64,000 bases of DNA, taken from contig NZ_AMQH01000012.1 of NCBI RefSeq assembly GCF_000300195.1, forward strand, positions 248,001 to 312,000, written 5' to 3'. The stretch is from Clostridium tunisiense TJ (GTDB lineage Bacteria > Bacillota > Clostridia > Clostridiales > Clostridiaceae). Made by a program: the position numbers and the translations under genes. Shown here in pieces: positions 9,125 through 19,028 of this stretch (positions are counted from its first letter, which is position 1; each line of letters begins with the position of its first letter). The notes below the pieces were generated by a model. The model had not been told where the DNA came from, searched no databases, and saw only the letters and a list, made by a program, of their open reading frames with translations.

Positions 9125-10177
9125 TTATGCATCAATACAGTAAGTCGAGTACATGCCTGGTTATATGACGTAAATAAAATTGAGTCTGCAGTTAGAAGAC
9201 ATCTATTAAGTTTAGGAATAAAACTAAATATGGTTACTAGGGTAGTAGATGTAGAAAGATATGATAATAAAATAAAAGGTGTGTATTTATCAGATGGAAC
9301 CTTTGTAGAAGGGGATGTGTTTGTTGAAACCACAGGCTCCACAGGACCAATGGGAAACTGTTTAAGATATGGTAACGGATGTTCAATGTGTGTGTTAAGA
9401 TGTCCTGCCTTTGGACCAAGAATAAGTGTTAGTTACAGAGCTGGCATTGAAGATATAAAAGGTGAAAGAGATGAAGATACTTATGGAGCTTTCAGTGGTT
9501 CCTGCAAACTAGCAAAGGAAACTTTATCACAGGAAATTATAAAAGAATTAGACAAAAAGGGTGTAGTAGTTTTAAAAGTTCCACAGGAGGACATAAACTT
9601 AGATAAGCTAAAACAAAAGGTATGTCAGCAATATGCACTTAAAGAGTTCGCTGAAAATATAGTACTACTAGATACAGGGCATGCAAAACTTATGACTTCC
9701 TATTATCCTTTAGAAAAGCTTAGAAAAATCCCAGGACTAGAAGATGCTAAGTTTGTAGATCCATACGCTGGTGGAAAAGGAAACTCTATAAGGTATCTAT
9801 CAGTAGCTCCAAGAACTGATGACTTAAGAGTAGTAGGACTAGATAACTTGTTCTGCGGAGGAGAAAAAAGTGGGTTGTTCGTTGGACACACAGAAGCCAT
9901 TGCAACAGGCTCTCTAGCTGGTTATAATGCAGTGAGAAGTCAACTAGGAATGCCACTACTCATATTACCAAGACTTCTTGCCATTGGAGATATAATTGCT
10001 TATGCCAATGAAAAAGTAATGACCAAAGAAGGCAGAAGAAACAGATACACCTTTGCAGGAGCAGAATATTTCCAAAGGATGAAGGATTTAGGATTATACA
10101 CTTTAGATAGTGAAGAAATCAAAAACAGAGTGAAAAAAGTAAACTTAGATAATATATTTAATCAAAAGTTAATATAA
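9125..10177 (+). pseudogene. FAD-dependent oxidoreductase, N-terminal domain missing
   Basis: The frame is open from 9125 (just after TAA 9122-9124) and reads SRVHAWLYDVNKIESAVRRH before the first ATG at 9230, so coding similarity extends upstream of any usable start. The rest looks like the C-terminal two thirds of a GidA/TrmFO-like flavoprotein of the type common in clostridia: an NGCSMCVLRCP cysteine cluster, GGEKSGLFVGHTEAIATGSL, the FAD/substrate region near the end, and a C-terminal helical tail. The N-terminal GxGxxG Rossmann motif needed to bind FAD is absent. I conclude it is a 5'-deleted remnant, possibly still translated from ATG 9230 as 315 residues. The sequence retains its own perfect terminator, and a decayed second copy of its last 30 bases plus terminator lies at 61346-61430. 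Confidence 0.8.
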
Positions 10178-10180
10178 GAA

Positions 10181-10226
10181 CTTAAAGGAGCAGAAATGTT
10201 AGGAGTTTCTGCTCCTTTAAGTTTGT
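10181..10226 (+). terminator. Perfect 16-bp hairpin terminator
   Basis: CTTAAAGGAGCAGAAA (10181-10196) pairs exactly with TTTCTGCTCCTTTAAG (10206-10221), followed by TTTGTT. It begins 4 bases after the stop of the truncated oxidoreductase. Confidence 0.9.
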
Positions 10227-10321
10227 TAGGGAGGGAAATAACATTATAGAATTATCATAAATAAGGAAATCTGAAAGGCTACTGTAAATTAAAGCTTGTA
10301 AATTTCTTTAGTTTCAAATAA

Positions 10322-10758
10322 ATGAATGATATAATTAATCGTATAAATGGTAATTACATAGTAGAAAAAATCAACTTAGTAGAAGATATATCTAAACAGG
10401 ATATTATATCTCTAAGTTTTACTCCAATTATGGGTGGAAGTTTATCTAAAGCTGACAAAATACTTAAAGCAATAAAGCTAGTAAAAAACATAGATAAGGA
10501 ATATAGATATGATATACAATCTATATTATATGCCTTTGCAAATAAATTCATAGAAGGAAAGGATTTAGAAAAAGTAAAGGATGAATTGAAAGTGACTGAA
10601 TTTGGAAAGAGCCTTATAGAGGAAGGCGGAAAAACTAAAGCAATAGAAATTGCAAAAAACCTATTAGATATCCTTTCCATTGAAATGATTGCTAAAAAAC
10701 AGGATTAACTGTAGAGAAAGTTTGCAAATTAAAAGAAGAATTAGAGAAGAAACAATAG
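10322..10758 (+). pseudogene. Rpn-family nuclease/transposase remnant, truncated and frameshifted
   Basis: The 128-codon frame 10322-10708 matches the middle and C-terminal part of Rpn (PD-(D/E)XK recombination-promoting nuclease) proteins: SFTPIMGGSLSKADKILKAI, YAFANKFIEGKDLEKVKDEL, SLIEEGGKTKAIEIAKNLLD. The N-terminal catalytic half is missing. The frame stops at TAA 10706-10708 right after an A6 run (10694-10699); adding one A restores the typical tail, IAKKTGLTVEKVCKLKEEL, ending at TAG 10756-10758. So the gene is both 5'-truncated and frameshifted. A terminator follows 3 bases later. Rpn genes are common as multi-copy decaying elements in clostridial genomes. Confidence 0.75.
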
Positions 10759-10761
10759 CAG

Positions 10762-10790
10762 AAAAGTCGCTGAAAGCTCAGCGGCTTTTT
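10762..10790 (+). terminator. Hairpin terminator after Rpn remnant
   Basis: AAAAGTCGCTGA (10762-10773) pairs with TCAGCGGCTTTT (10778-10789), one G-U pair, 4-base loop, ending in a T5 run. Confidence 0.88.
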
Positions 10791-11131
10791 ATTAACTAGT
10801 GGTATTAACATCGATTGATAGTAAAATCTAATTAAACACTATAATTGAAAGTGTTATGACTTGTGAGAATGTGAAAGTTTGAACTGTTAAATTAGTTGAG
10901 TTATAGCTAGGAGAAGGGTTTATGTTAAAAGGTATTAGTGTTTTACAAATAATAAAGCCAACAGCATCGTTTTAAAATACAAATAAATATTATTTAGGAA
11001 GTGTGTAACATAATAATTTTAAAATAGCTGGATTTCTTGTTTTAAAAAGTACCTTAGTTAATACAAAGGTTAAGTATAAGAAACTAGATGAAGATATTAA
11101 ATTAGAAGATGTTGGGGTAACTTTCTTCTCT
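10791..11131. other. Intergenic, possible decayed coding fragment at the end
   Basis: No intact gene. From 11009 the frame of the following gene is open without a start codon, so the last 120 bases may be remains of another protein now joined in frame to the GNAT fusion. No terminator or clear promoter was found. Confidence 0.4.
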
Positions 11132-14100
11132 TTGGAGTTAAGACTTATCTATAAAAAAACTATTGAGTTAATTGAGGAGAAAGAGGTTTTAATTTGCGAT
11201 AATAAAGCTAATGTTCAAAAGGCCGGGGATAGAATTGTAAATTATGAAGTTGCTTTTAAACATATAGAAAATATTATACAAGATATAATTTTATCTGAAG
11301 ATAAACTAGAAGAAATCTATATTATTGACAGTATCTTGAAAGTTAATCACTTCATCAAATTTTGTGCTTTGAGCACAGCGAAAGGAATGATTGGTTTTAT
11401 GAATAATATTAAGATTATAGACTATACACCACATTATGCAAAAGAAATTGCAAGGATGTGGACAATGAGTACTGAAGGATGGAATGGAAGTTATGCAAAT
11501 ATAACTGAGGAAAGTATCCTAGAGTCACATAAATTTAATACCAATCTAAATACTTTTCTTGCTGTTAATGATGAAGAGGTTCTAGGCTACTGTGCTTTAT
11601 TAGATGAAAAAGAAGCACTTAAGATAAATCTACTAAATACAAGGTACGACTGTCATGGTAATGGAGTAGGAAAAGAAATTATCAAAGCTGTAATTAATAG
11701 AGCCTTAGAACTTGATTATTCAATGATAGATCTTCATACGTGGTCTTCAAATAAAAAGTCTATACCATTTTATAAGCGTTGTGGATTTTTCCTGGAAAAT
11801 GGCCAATGTTCTCATTGTATAAGCTTTATACCATATGTTTTAAAAACAGAAGCTCTTAAAGGGTACTTCGAAAATCAGAATTGGTATAGTGGTTTAAAGC
11901 AAAATATGGACATGGAGCCTAGTGAAATTGAAGAGAATGGATTTGATTTTTATGAATATAATTGGGAAAGAAATAATAAAAAGCTAAGGCTACAATTTGA
12001 AAGACGTGGTAGAGGATTAAGACTTATTGAAACAGATGACTATTTAGTCTCTGTAATAATTAATGATGAAACTCTTATGTTTGGAAAGAAATACAAAGTA
12101 TTCTATGAAATAAGCAATAAGACAGGAAAAGCGCTAAAAATAAAAATAAAAGGCGAAGATAATAAGAATATAAAGTTTCAATTAAACAAAGAAGTAAATG
12201 TTTATGAAAGGGAAATAGTTGAGGGTGAGTTTTATATTAATCATTCAAATGAGGAAATCAATAATGAAAAAGTACATCCATCAATTGTATCACAAGTTTC
12301 CATTAATAATACAATGGCTTTGTTTAGATTTGGAATATTACCAAGATTACCAGCAGAAATAAATATTTTATCAGAGAGTATTGAAAGATTTTCTGGACAA
12401 TCCTCAAAATTTTATATAAACATTAAAAATAACTTACGTGAAGAAGCTACTTTTGAATTTAAACTTAATAAAAATGATAACATAGAATTTAAGAATAGAG
12501 ATTTTAAAGTTAAAATTAATGATAATGAAAAAACTTCAATAGAAGTACCTTACACTCTTAAAAAACCCATAGTTTATTCAGAGTCAATTAATGTTACGGC
12601 TACTTTGAAAAGTGGAGAGAAAATTAAATTTAAAGCTAATGTAATAGAGTTTTTTAAGGGAAGAGAAGGTAAATTTGGGGGAGAGACAAATAATAGTTAT
12701 GTTATTGTAAATGGTGCGTATTCAGTTATTTTAAATAAAGATGATAACTGTATACAATTCAGAAAATTTAAAAATCAATTTAGAGAAATGGTTTTATTTG
12801 CTCCTAAAATTGAAATGCTTAACCGTAATGAGTTTGTGAGTAAGAAAATAGAAAATGTTTGCTGGTATGAAGAGGATGAACACATGATCCTCAAAGGAGA
12901 TTATTTTTTTAATAATTATAGTGAAATGAAGTTAACTTTAATAGTAAAACTTCACATAAATGGCATTGCTCAGAGTTATTTTGAAGTATACAATTTCAGT
13001 GACATTAAAACAGAAGAGGAAATATCCATAAAACAACAAATATATCATGATGAACTAAGTAGAGGAGTAATACCTTATAATAACAAATTCATTAAATTAT
13101 CAGATATGTCTCTAGAAAGTACAATTCCATTTAGAAGTGAATTATTAAGTGAAAATTGGATTTTTTCAGGAGATGAGGATAATACACGTAGCCTTTGGTG
13201 GGATAAAGGGAAACTTTTCTATTTTGGAGAGTGGCCCTACATGTACATTGAAGAAAGTATTGGCATAGTTAATGGAAAAAGTAAAAAAACTACTAAATCA
13301 ATTTTTGTAGCATTAACAACTTTCGAAACTTGGCAAGATTTGAGAAGCTTTACTATGAAGACATTTCAGAAGGGGTTAATATACACCACTAAAGGTGAGG
13401 ATTTAAAAGATAAAGAACCTATTAATTTATGGACAACTAATGATTGTGAGGTACTTATAAATAAGGGAAATCCTTTTATTAAAGATGAGGCTTCAATAGA
13501 ATTAAGAAAATATAATGAAATTCCAGTTAAAGGCAAAATAAAAGTTGACTCAAAAAAAGGATCAGTATGCAGTATAGAAAAAAGTTTTAAAAATATAACA
13601 TTAGTTATGGAAGTTTTTACATCAATGACAGGTGAGTATGATTATGATATTATTTCTGTTAAAACAGATTTAGGATTACTGCTTTTTGAAAAAAATGCTG
13701 CCTTATTTAGAATTAAAGATATAGATTTTAAAACCCAGATAAAAAAATATAAAGGATTTAATATTTACTCAATAAGTAATGGGGTAATAACCATTAAGTC
13801 TTCTCCAGAATTTACAAGTGGAATATATTCATTAACCCATAGAGATGAGGAATATCTCCATAGTGAATTTACAAAGTCAGAAATGCGAACATGGTATAAT
13901 CCATGGTTTGGTGGAATGCAGACCGTACCTAGAAATTGGTACGTTGAATCTACAAGTTTATTAAATGAAAAAGTTATAACAAACTTTGTTAAAATCACCG
14001 ATACATGTGGAAATCAGTGGCAAGGAATAAAAACCTCCTTGAATATAACTGAAAATGAACAATATAAAGGTTTGAAAATTAATGAATACTATTTGATGCT

Positions 14101-14563
14101 GCCAGGAGTTCCTGTATTATGTCATACTGCTGAAATTATTAATAATACAGGAGAGTTTATGAAAGATATGCTTTTGGGTCATAGAAATTTCTTTAATATT
14201 GGAAATGATATGATGAAGAACTTTATCACTTTTAAAGATTCTAGTAATGAAATAAAAACTTATAGGGTTGGAGTTGAGTTTTGTGATATTTTTCCAAGTT
14301 CATCACTAACTTATGGAAATTATGACGTGGAGAATAAAATTCAGATATATGGAAAAAAGGAAAACTCCATGGCAAGGGCCACTATAAGTGTAGATGATAA
14401 TGTTTATCTTCTTACAAGGAGTTTAGATATAGTAAGTGACCAAAATATATTTACAAATCCAATGTTCTATATTTTAACAGATAATCTTATAGATGAAATG
14501 ATGCTAGATAGCTTTAAAAATATTAGATTTAAAGGTGAAAATATAATAAACTATGAAGAATAA
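11132..14563 (+). CDS. Giant GNAT acetyltransferase / multi-domain beta-sheet fusion
   Basis: A frame of 1143 codons from TTG 11132. Residues about 93-240 form a GNAT acetyltransferase: an IKIIDYTPHYAKEIARMW start and a CHGNGVGKEI acetyl-CoA loop (R/QxxGxG type). The remaining ~880 residues are rich in beta strands and aromatic residues (WWDKGKLFYFGEWPYMYIEE, RTWYNPWFGGMQTVPRNWYV) and look like successive Ig-like and sugar-mutarotase-like beta-sandwich domains; I cannot name them. The first ~85 residues do not belong to the GNAT domain, and a better start may be ATG 11399, 12 bases after AAAGGA. That would give 1054 residues beginning MNNIKIIDY. No signal peptide, so it is cytoplasmic. An acetyltransferase acting on a bound carbohydrate or peptide is a guess. 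It is monocistronic. Confidence 0.75.
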   Translation: MELRLIYKKTIELIEEKEVLICDNKANVQKAGDRIVNYEVAFKHIENIIQDIILSEDKLEEIYIIDSILKVNHFIKFCALSTAKGMIGFMNNIKIIDYTPHYAKEIARMWTMSTEGWNGSYANITEESILESHKFNTNLNTFLAVNDEEVLGYCALLDEKEALKINLLNTRYDCHGNGVGKEIIKAVINRALELDYSMIDLHTWSSNKKSIPFYKRCGFFLENGQCSHCISFIPYVLKTEALKGYFENQNWYSGLKQNMDMEPSEIEENGFDFYEYNWERNNKKLRLQFERRGRGLRLIETDDYLVSVIINDETLMFGKKYKVFYEISNKTGKALKIKIKGEDNKNIKFQLNKEVNVYEREIVEGEFYINHSNEEINNEKVHPSIVSQVSINNTMALFRFGILPRLPAEINILSESIERFSGQSSKFYINIKNNLREEATFEFKLNKNDNIEFKNRDFKVKINDNEKTSIEVPYTLKKPIVYSESINVTATLKSGEKIKFKANVIEFFKGREGKFGGETNNSYVIVNGAYSVILNKDDNCIQFRKFKNQFREMVLFAPKIEMLNRNEFVSKKIENVCWYEEDEHMILKGDYFFNNYSEMKLTLIVKLHINGIAQSYFEVYNFSDIKTEEEISIKQQIYHDELSRGVIPYNNKFIKLSDMSLESTIPFRSELLSENWIFSGDEDNTRSLWWDKGKLFYFGEWPYMYIEESIGIVNGKSKKTTKSIFVALTTFETWQDLRSFTMKTFQKGLIYTTKGEDLKDKEPINLWTTNDCEVLINKGNPFIKDEASIELRKYNEIPVKGKIKVDSKKGSVCSIEKSFKNITLVMEVFTSMTGEYDYDIISVKTDLGLLLFEKNAALFRIKDIDFKTQIKKYKGFNIYSISNGVITIKSSPEFTSGIYSLTHRDEEYLHSEFTKSEMRTWYNPWFGGMQTVPRNWYVESTSLLNEKVITNFVKITDTCGNQWQGIKTSLNITENEQYKGLKINEYYLMLPGVPVLCHTAEIINNTGEFMKDMLLGHRNFFNIGNDMMKNFITFKDSSNEIKTYRVGVEFCDIFPSSSLTYGNYDVENKIQIYGKKENSMARATISVDDNVYLLTRSLDIVSDQNIFTNPMFYILTDNLIDEMMLDSFKNIRFKGENIINYEE

Positions 14564-14602
14564 GTTAATTTAAGAGCTCAAAAACCACTAAAAATCAAGC
14601 AG

Positions 14603-14740
14603 TTAGGTAGATTTGATAAAGCCATCAATGTCATTTTCAATTCCATTAATAAAACTATTGATATCTGAAAGGTTGAGAAGCTTTGTTTCTTCTATCCAAG
14701 TATTTAGAACTTGTGAATTTTTACTAAATAAAATTAAAAA
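14603..14740 (-). mobile_element. ISL3-family transposase C-terminal fragment
   Basis: On the minus strand the frame reads FSKNSQVLNTWIEETKLLN and INSFINGIENDIDGF, nearly the same as part of the ISL3-type transposase remnant at 35985-36452 (FSKNPETLNNWIKEVKLLN, INSFINGIENDIEG). Only about 45 codons of the C-terminal region remain, with no inverted repeats seen. It is a dead fragment, not a gene. Confidence 0.7.
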
Positions 14741-14741
14741 G

Positions 14742-14768
14742 GCTACGGTAAAGCAGTTTTGCCGTAGC
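14742..14768 (-). terminator. Hairpin, minus-strand terminator-like
   Basis: GCTACGGTAAA (14742-14752) pairs with TTTGCCGTAGC (14758-14768), 5-base loop. Read on the minus strand the hairpin is followed by CTTTTTAATTTTA. It abuts the ISL3 fragment, so it may be the old end of a lost minus-strand gene. Confidence 0.6.
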
Positions 14769-14769
14769 T

Positions 14770-15579
14770 GATTTACTTGATAGTTAGACAAATAATAAGT
14801 ATAAACTACAAAAACAAAGAAGTATACAACTGGTTAAAGCATTAATTTTAGATAAACTGTTTACGAACTCAATTTTGATGGATAAGAAAGAGCCATAACT
14901 TCCATTTATAAGAGTACAGTTAAAAATATAAAAATAAATTCAATAACAATATTATTTTTATTTTTTTTATTATATTGTTCGTCATTTCTTTGGACATATC
15001 ATATAGAGGAAGTTAAATTAAATTTCAGTATTGATTTTAAACAAAACAATTTAAAAAATAAAATATTAGGTAGACTGCAGTTTTAAAATTTATTAGTATT
15101 TGTAAAATGATATACTAACGTAAAAACTGTTGTTATTCTTCCTACATTAACAAATAGGATTTATTTGAAAATAATAACATTATTTAAGCACTATACCTTA
15201 TATATAGGGAACCAGAGTTTAAACTTAACTTATACACGAGTTCTACCCTGGTTACATTAAGGGTTTATGAAGCTGAATAAGTAAAAATTCTATCATTGAA
15301 CTCTATAAAGAGGGTAATTGAAAATTATATATCTGGTATGAACTTTGATGTTTATGGGTGGAAAAATTTATTACAGGAATAATTTACTACACCCTATAAG
15401 GAGTCATAAAAATCATAAATTAAATGAGATAAAATGATAAAAAGAAATTTTTATTATTTGAAAACAAGGTTATATTGCAATATAAAACAGATTACTTTTG
15501 TGGGTATATGTTAATATAATGATTTACAAGTTATATCGAATAATAAAAAAATAAAATGTTAAAAAATCAAAAAAATATA
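14770..15579. other. Long intergenic stretch with remnants
   Basis: No intact gene. 14892-15086 is open for 64 codons with one hydrophobic helix (ILFLFFLLYCSSFLW) but has no start codon, so it is probably a remnant. 15203-15307 is one copy of an inverted repeat (separate entry). The rest is AT-rich with nothing recognisable until the ilv promoter. Confidence 0.5.
15203..15307 (+). repeat. Inverted repeat element, left copy flanking ilv operon
   Basis: About 105 bases starting GGGAACCAGAGTTTAAAC. The reverse complement of 21687-21790 matches it over the full length with roughly a dozen and a half substitutions. Each copy can fold as two hairpins: AACCAG...CTGGTT and AGGGTTTA...TGAACTCT; the second is AGGGTTCA...TGAACCCT in the other copy, so changes keep pairing. 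The two copies face each other across the ilv operon. Confidence 0.75.
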
Positions 15580-15608
15580 TTGACAAATAATTTGGCAGAT
15601 AATATACT
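15580..15608 (+). promoter_or_regulatory. Consensus sigma-A promoter of the ilv operon
   Basis: TTGACA (15580-15585), a 17-base spacer, TATACT (15603-15608). Transcription would start near 15615, about 40 bases before the T-box core. This is the best sigma-A match I noticed in the window. Confidence 0.88.
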
Positions 15609-15653
15609 TACTTACAAGATCTAAAAAGCAATTAAATAATTAAATAATTAAAT

Positions 15654-15960
15654 GCGATGACGGAGACAAAAATATTCGTCTTATTAACTACAGAGAACCA
15701 ACATTTGCTGAGAGTTGGTGTTAATGTGAGTATAATGATCACTCCAGAGCTTCCCAAGTTGAAAGAGTTTCCAAGTAAACAAGGGCGTATACCAGCGATA
15801 CATGGTTAGGGTTACAGGAAAATGATTCATTTTGAAAAGCTTTTCTCGACCTGATAAGAGGTAATCAGTTATTTGATTGCAATTAAGGTGGTACCACGGA
15901 AGTATAGTCTTTCGCCCTTATAAATATATTTGTTATTTATAAGGACGAAAGGCTTTTTTT
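15654..15960 (+). promoter_or_regulatory. T-box leader, isoleucine specifier
   Basis: Classical T-box riboswitch. GCGATGACGGAGAC (15654-15667) begins Stem I, AGAGAACC and GCTGAGAGTTGG follow, and the T-box antiterminator sequence AAGGTGGTACCACGG lies at 15885-15899. The terminator is AGTCTTTCGCCCTTATAAAT (15906-15925) with ATTTATAAGGACGAAAGGCT (15935-15954) and a T7 run. The specifier codon is placed before the ACTCC...GAG motif, giving ATC (15738-15740), that is isoleucine. Uncharged isoleucyl-tRNA would stabilise the antiterminator and allow transcription of the ilv genes that follow. Confidence 0.93.
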
Positions 15961-16114
15961 ATTTCAAAAATATCATGCGCAGGATATTTAAAAGTTAAAA
16001 GTTCAATTGTTATAATGCAAATATAAATGGTCCTTATACTGAATGTTCCTAATATTCGAAAATTGACTTTTGAAGTTAATATTTAAGGTCCGTAAAATTA
16101 AAAAGGTGGTTAAT

Positions 16115-16333
16115 ATGCAAGTAAATGCTAGATTAAGTGAAGGTATAGTTAGCTTCGTCAGAATAGTAAACTATCTGAGGAGAAAAGAAATTGAAATAAA
16201 ATCAATAAATATGAGGTCGTCGGATGGTTCTATTATTTATATAAATATGGATTTTAGCGATGTACATTCAGCAAAGTATATCATAAATAATATTTCAAAG
16301 CTTAAAGATGTGGAAGCTATAGAAGTGATTTAA
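16115..16333 (+). CDS. ilvN: ACT-domain acetolactate synthase regulatory subunit (short form)
   Basis: A 72-residue protein that is a single ACT domain ([20 protein letters not shown] ... [17 protein letters not shown]). I start at ATG 16115, 6 bases after AAAGGTGG; the in-frame ATG at 16070 has no site. ACT domains bind amino acids, and small ACT-only subunits of the IlvM/IlvN type regulate acetolactate synthase. It is the first gene after the isoleucine T-box and 14 bases before ilvC; its presumed partner, the large subunit IlvB, is three genes downstream. It is much shorter than a full IlvN (about 160 residues) and lacks the C-terminal domain, so it is closer to IlvM in size. The partner assignment rests on context. 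Confidence 0.8.
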   Translation: MQVNARLSEGIVSFVRIVNYLRRKEIEIKSINMRSSDGSIIYINMDFSDVHSAKYIINNISKLKDVEAIEVI

Positions 16334-16347
16334 GGAGGAGTTTTATT

Positions 16348-17340
16348 ATGGCAAAAATGTTTTATGAGGAAGATGGGAATCTTGAGATTTTTAGAGGGAA
16401 AAAAGTTGGTATAGTTGGATATGGAAGCCAAGGGCATGCTCACGCTCTAAACTTAAAAGATAATGGTATAGAGGTAGTTGTTGGGCTTTATGGAGAAAGT
16501 AAATCCTGGGAAAAAGTTAAGAGAGATGGCCTTGAAGTAAAAAGGGTTGATGAAGTAGCAAGAGAAAGTGATGTAATTATGTTCCTATGTCCTGATACAA
16601 CTCAAAAGGAAGTATATGAGGAATGTGTAAGGCCTTATTTAAGAGACGGTCAGGGCATTGCTTTTGCTCATGGCTTTAATATTCATTATGGTCAGATAGT
16701 GCCACCGCTGAATGTGGATGTGTTCATGGTAGCACCAAAGGGGCCAGGACATCTTGTAAGAAGAGTATTTGTTGAAGGCAAAGGAGTACCAGCATTATTC
16801 GCGGTTCATCAGGATTCTACTGGAAAGGCTAGAGAATTAGCAATGGCTTACGCTAAAGGAATTGGAGCAACAAGAGCAGGTGTTTTGGAAACTAGTTTTA
16901 AAGAGGAAACTGAAACAGATTTATTTGGAGAACAGGCTGTATTATGTGGCGGCGTTACAGAACTCATAAAAGCAGGTTTTGACACTCTTGTAGAAGCAGG
17001 TTATCAACAGGAAATAGCTTACTTTGAGTGTCTCCATGAGATGAAGCTTATTGTTGATTTGCTGTATGAGGGTGGCTTTGAAAATATGAGATACAGCATT
17101 AGTGATACGGCAGAGTATGGCGATTATGTAGTAGGAAAAAGAATTATAAATGAAGCCACCAGAAAAGAAATGGGAGCTGTTTTGAGGGAAATACAAACAG
17201 GTAACTTCGCAAGAGAATGGATATTGGAAAACCAAATAAATAGACCAGTATTTAATGCTCGTAAAAAAAGTGAGCTGGAGCATCCAATGGTGCAGGTTGG
17301 TAAAAATTTGAGAGAAATGATGAGTTGGATTAAAAAGTAA
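16348..17340 (+). CDS. ilvC: Ketol-acid reductoisomerase
   Basis: Second common enzyme of valine and isoleucine synthesis: NADPH-dependent rearrangement and reduction of acetolactate or acetohydroxybutyrate. 330 residues, the normal length of class I enzymes. The N-terminal Rossmann fold carries [17 protein letters not shown]; the C-terminal knotted domain carries the magnesium and substrate residues in [18 protein letters not shown] and the segment [20 protein letters not shown]. It starts at ATG 16348 behind AAGGAGGAG, 14 bases after the ACT gene and 12 before ilvD, in one operon under the isoleucine T-box. Nothing unusual. Confidence 0.98.
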   Translation: MAKMFYEEDGNLEIFRGKKVGIVGYGSQGHAHALNLKDNGIEVVVGLYGESKSWEKVKRDGLEVKRVDEVARESDVIMFLCPDTTQKEVYEECVRPYLRDGQGIAFAHGFNIHYGQIVPPLNVDVFMVAPKGPGHLVRRVFVEGKGVPALFAVHQDSTGKARELAMAYAKGIGATRAGVLETSFKEETETDLFGEQAVLCGGVTELIKAGFDTLVEAGYQQEIAYFECLHEMKLIVDLLYEGGFENMRYSISDTAEYGDYVVGKRIINEATRKEMGAVLREIQTGNFAREWILENQINRPVFNARKKSELEHPMVQVGKNLREMMSWIKK

Positions 17341-17352
17341 GGGAGGGTTATT

Positions 17353-19008
17353 GTGAGAAGCGACAAGATAAAGCGTGGTGTAACCAAAGCACCACATAGA
17401 GCACTTTTAAAGGCGGCAGGTCTTACAGATGAAGAGATTAATAGACCTTTAATTGGAATCGTGAACTCCTTCAATGAAATAGTACCTGGACATATTGAAC
17501 TTAGGCAAATAGCAGAAGCTGCTAAGAAAGGAGTTTTAATTGAAGGGGGAACCCCTTTAGAATTTCCATCTATAGCAGTATGCGATGGAATAGCTATGAA
17601 TCATGAAGGAATGAAGTATTCTCTAGTAAGCAGAGAAATAATTGCAGATAGTATTGAGATAATGGTAAAAGCTCATGGTCTAGATGGAATGGTTCTCATA
17701 CCAAGCTGTGACAAGGTTGTACCAGGTATGTTAATGGCAGCTGCGAGAGTGAATATACCTGCAATCATAGTAAGTGGTGGTGCGATGCTTTCTGGCAAAT
17801 TTAATGGAAAAAAGGCAGACTTGATTACTGTTTTTGAAGGAGTAGGAAAGGTCTGCAGTGGCACGATGACCAATGAGGAATTAAGTTCTCTAGAAGAGAG
17901 TGCTTGCCCAACTTGTGGGTCTTGTGCAGGTATGTTTACTGCAAACTCTATGAATTGTATCACAGAGGCCCTCGGTATGGCGATACCTGGCAATGCAACT
18001 ATTCCAGCAGTTTATTCAGAAAGAAAAAGATTAGCTAAAAAAACAGGAATGCAGATTATGAAACTTTTTAAGGAAAATGTACTTCCTAGAGATATCATGA
18101 ATGAAAAAGCCTTTGATAATGCACTAACTGTTGATATGGCTCTTGGTTGTTCATCAAACACTGTTTTGCATTTAACTGCAATTGCTCATGAAACTGGTAT
18201 TAGCCTTGATTTGGATAAGATAAACCAGATAAGCAATAGAACTCCAAATTTATGCAGACTTAGTCCAGCAGGACAGCACCATATAGAAGACTTGTACGAT
18301 GCTGGAGGAATTGTAGCTGTAATGAAAGAGCTATCGAAGGAGGATTTGCTTAATCTGGATTTAAATACAGTTAGTCTCCGATCCTTAAGAGAACTAATTT
18401 TAAAAACAGAAAAGCCAAATGCTGAAGTGATTGCAGATATTAATAATCCATACAGTAATACAGGTGGAATCAGGATCTTAAGAGGAAATCTTGCAGAGGA
18501 TGGAGCTGTAGTTAAACAGTCAGCAGTAGACAAAGATATGATGCAAGTAATTGCAAGGGCTAGAGTGTTTGATTCAGAAGAAGATGCAGTAGAGGCAATA
18601 GCTGGAGGGAAGATTTACCCTGGGGATACAGTTGTCATTCGCTACGAGGGACCTAAAGGTGGTCCGGGAATGAAAGAGATGCTTACACCAACTTCAATGC
18701 TTGCTGGAATGGGTTTAGATAAAAGTGTAGCTCTCATTACTGACGGGCGTTTCTCCGGTGGAACTAGAGGTGCTGCAATAGGTCATGTCTCACCAGAGGC
18801 CGCAGAAGCTGGAACAATTGCTTTAGTTCAGAATGGTGACTCAATAAAAATAGATATTATAAATGGTATTCTTCAGCTCATGGTAGATGAAGAAGAACTA
18901 ATGAGAAGAAGAAGCAAGTTAAAGTTAAAACAGAAAAACCTTTCAGGATATTTAAAAAAATATTCAAAACTGGTTTCATCTGCATCAACAGGAGCTGTAT
19001 GTGATTAG
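17353..19008 (+). CDS. ilvD: Dihydroxy-acid dehydratase
   Basis: Dehydrates dihydroxy acids to the 2-keto acid precursors of valine and isoleucine. 551 residues, full length for the family. Iron-sulfur cluster cysteines are visible in [10 protein letters not shown] and [18 protein letters not shown], and the C-terminal signature in [19 protein letters not shown] with VSPEA following. It starts with GTG at 17353, behind GGGAGGG. The gene is 12 bases after ilvC and 20 before ilvB, so co-transcribed. As an oxygen-sensitive Fe-S enzyme it suits an anaerobe. Confidence 0.98.
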   Translation: MRSDKIKRGVTKAPHRALLKAAGLTDEEINRPLIGIVNSFNEIVPGHIELRQIAEAAKKGVLIEGGTPLEFPSIAVCDGIAMNHEGMKYSLVSREIIADSIEIMVKAHGLDGMVLIPSCDKVVPGMLMAAARVNIPAIIVSGGAMLSGKFNGKKADLITVFEGVGKVCSGTMTNEELSSLEESACPTCGSCAGMFTANSMNCITEALGMAIPGNATIPAVYSERKRLAKKTGMQIMKLFKENVLPRDIMNEKAFDNALTVDMALGCSSNTVLHLTAIAHETGISLDLDKINQISNRTPNLCRLSPAGQHHIEDLYDAGGIVAVMKELSKEDLLNLDLNTVSLRSLRELILKTEKPNAEVIADINNPYSNTGGIRILRGNLAEDGAVVKQSAVDKDMMQVIARARVFDSEEDAVEAIAGGKIYPGDTVVIRYEGPKGGPGMKEMLTPTSMLAGMGLDKSVALITDGRFSGGTRGAAIGHVSPEAAEAGTIALVQNGDSIKIDIINGILQLMVDEEELMRRRSKLKLKQKNLSGYLKKYSKLVSSASTGAVCD

Positions 19009-19028
19009 TAAAAGAAGGAGGGAATATA

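Noticed and set aside
11009..11386. Start of the giant GNAT frame as an acetate kinase fragment
   Set aside because: Only a vague similarity of a few short segments; no conserved kinase motif can be pointed out.
14892..15086. 64-codon open stretch with one hydrophobic helix
   Set aside because: No start codon and no ribosome binding site; listed only as part of the intergenic description.
16942..17474. Minus-strand long frames within ilvC and ilvD
   Set aside because: They overlap well-established genes completely and have no family match.
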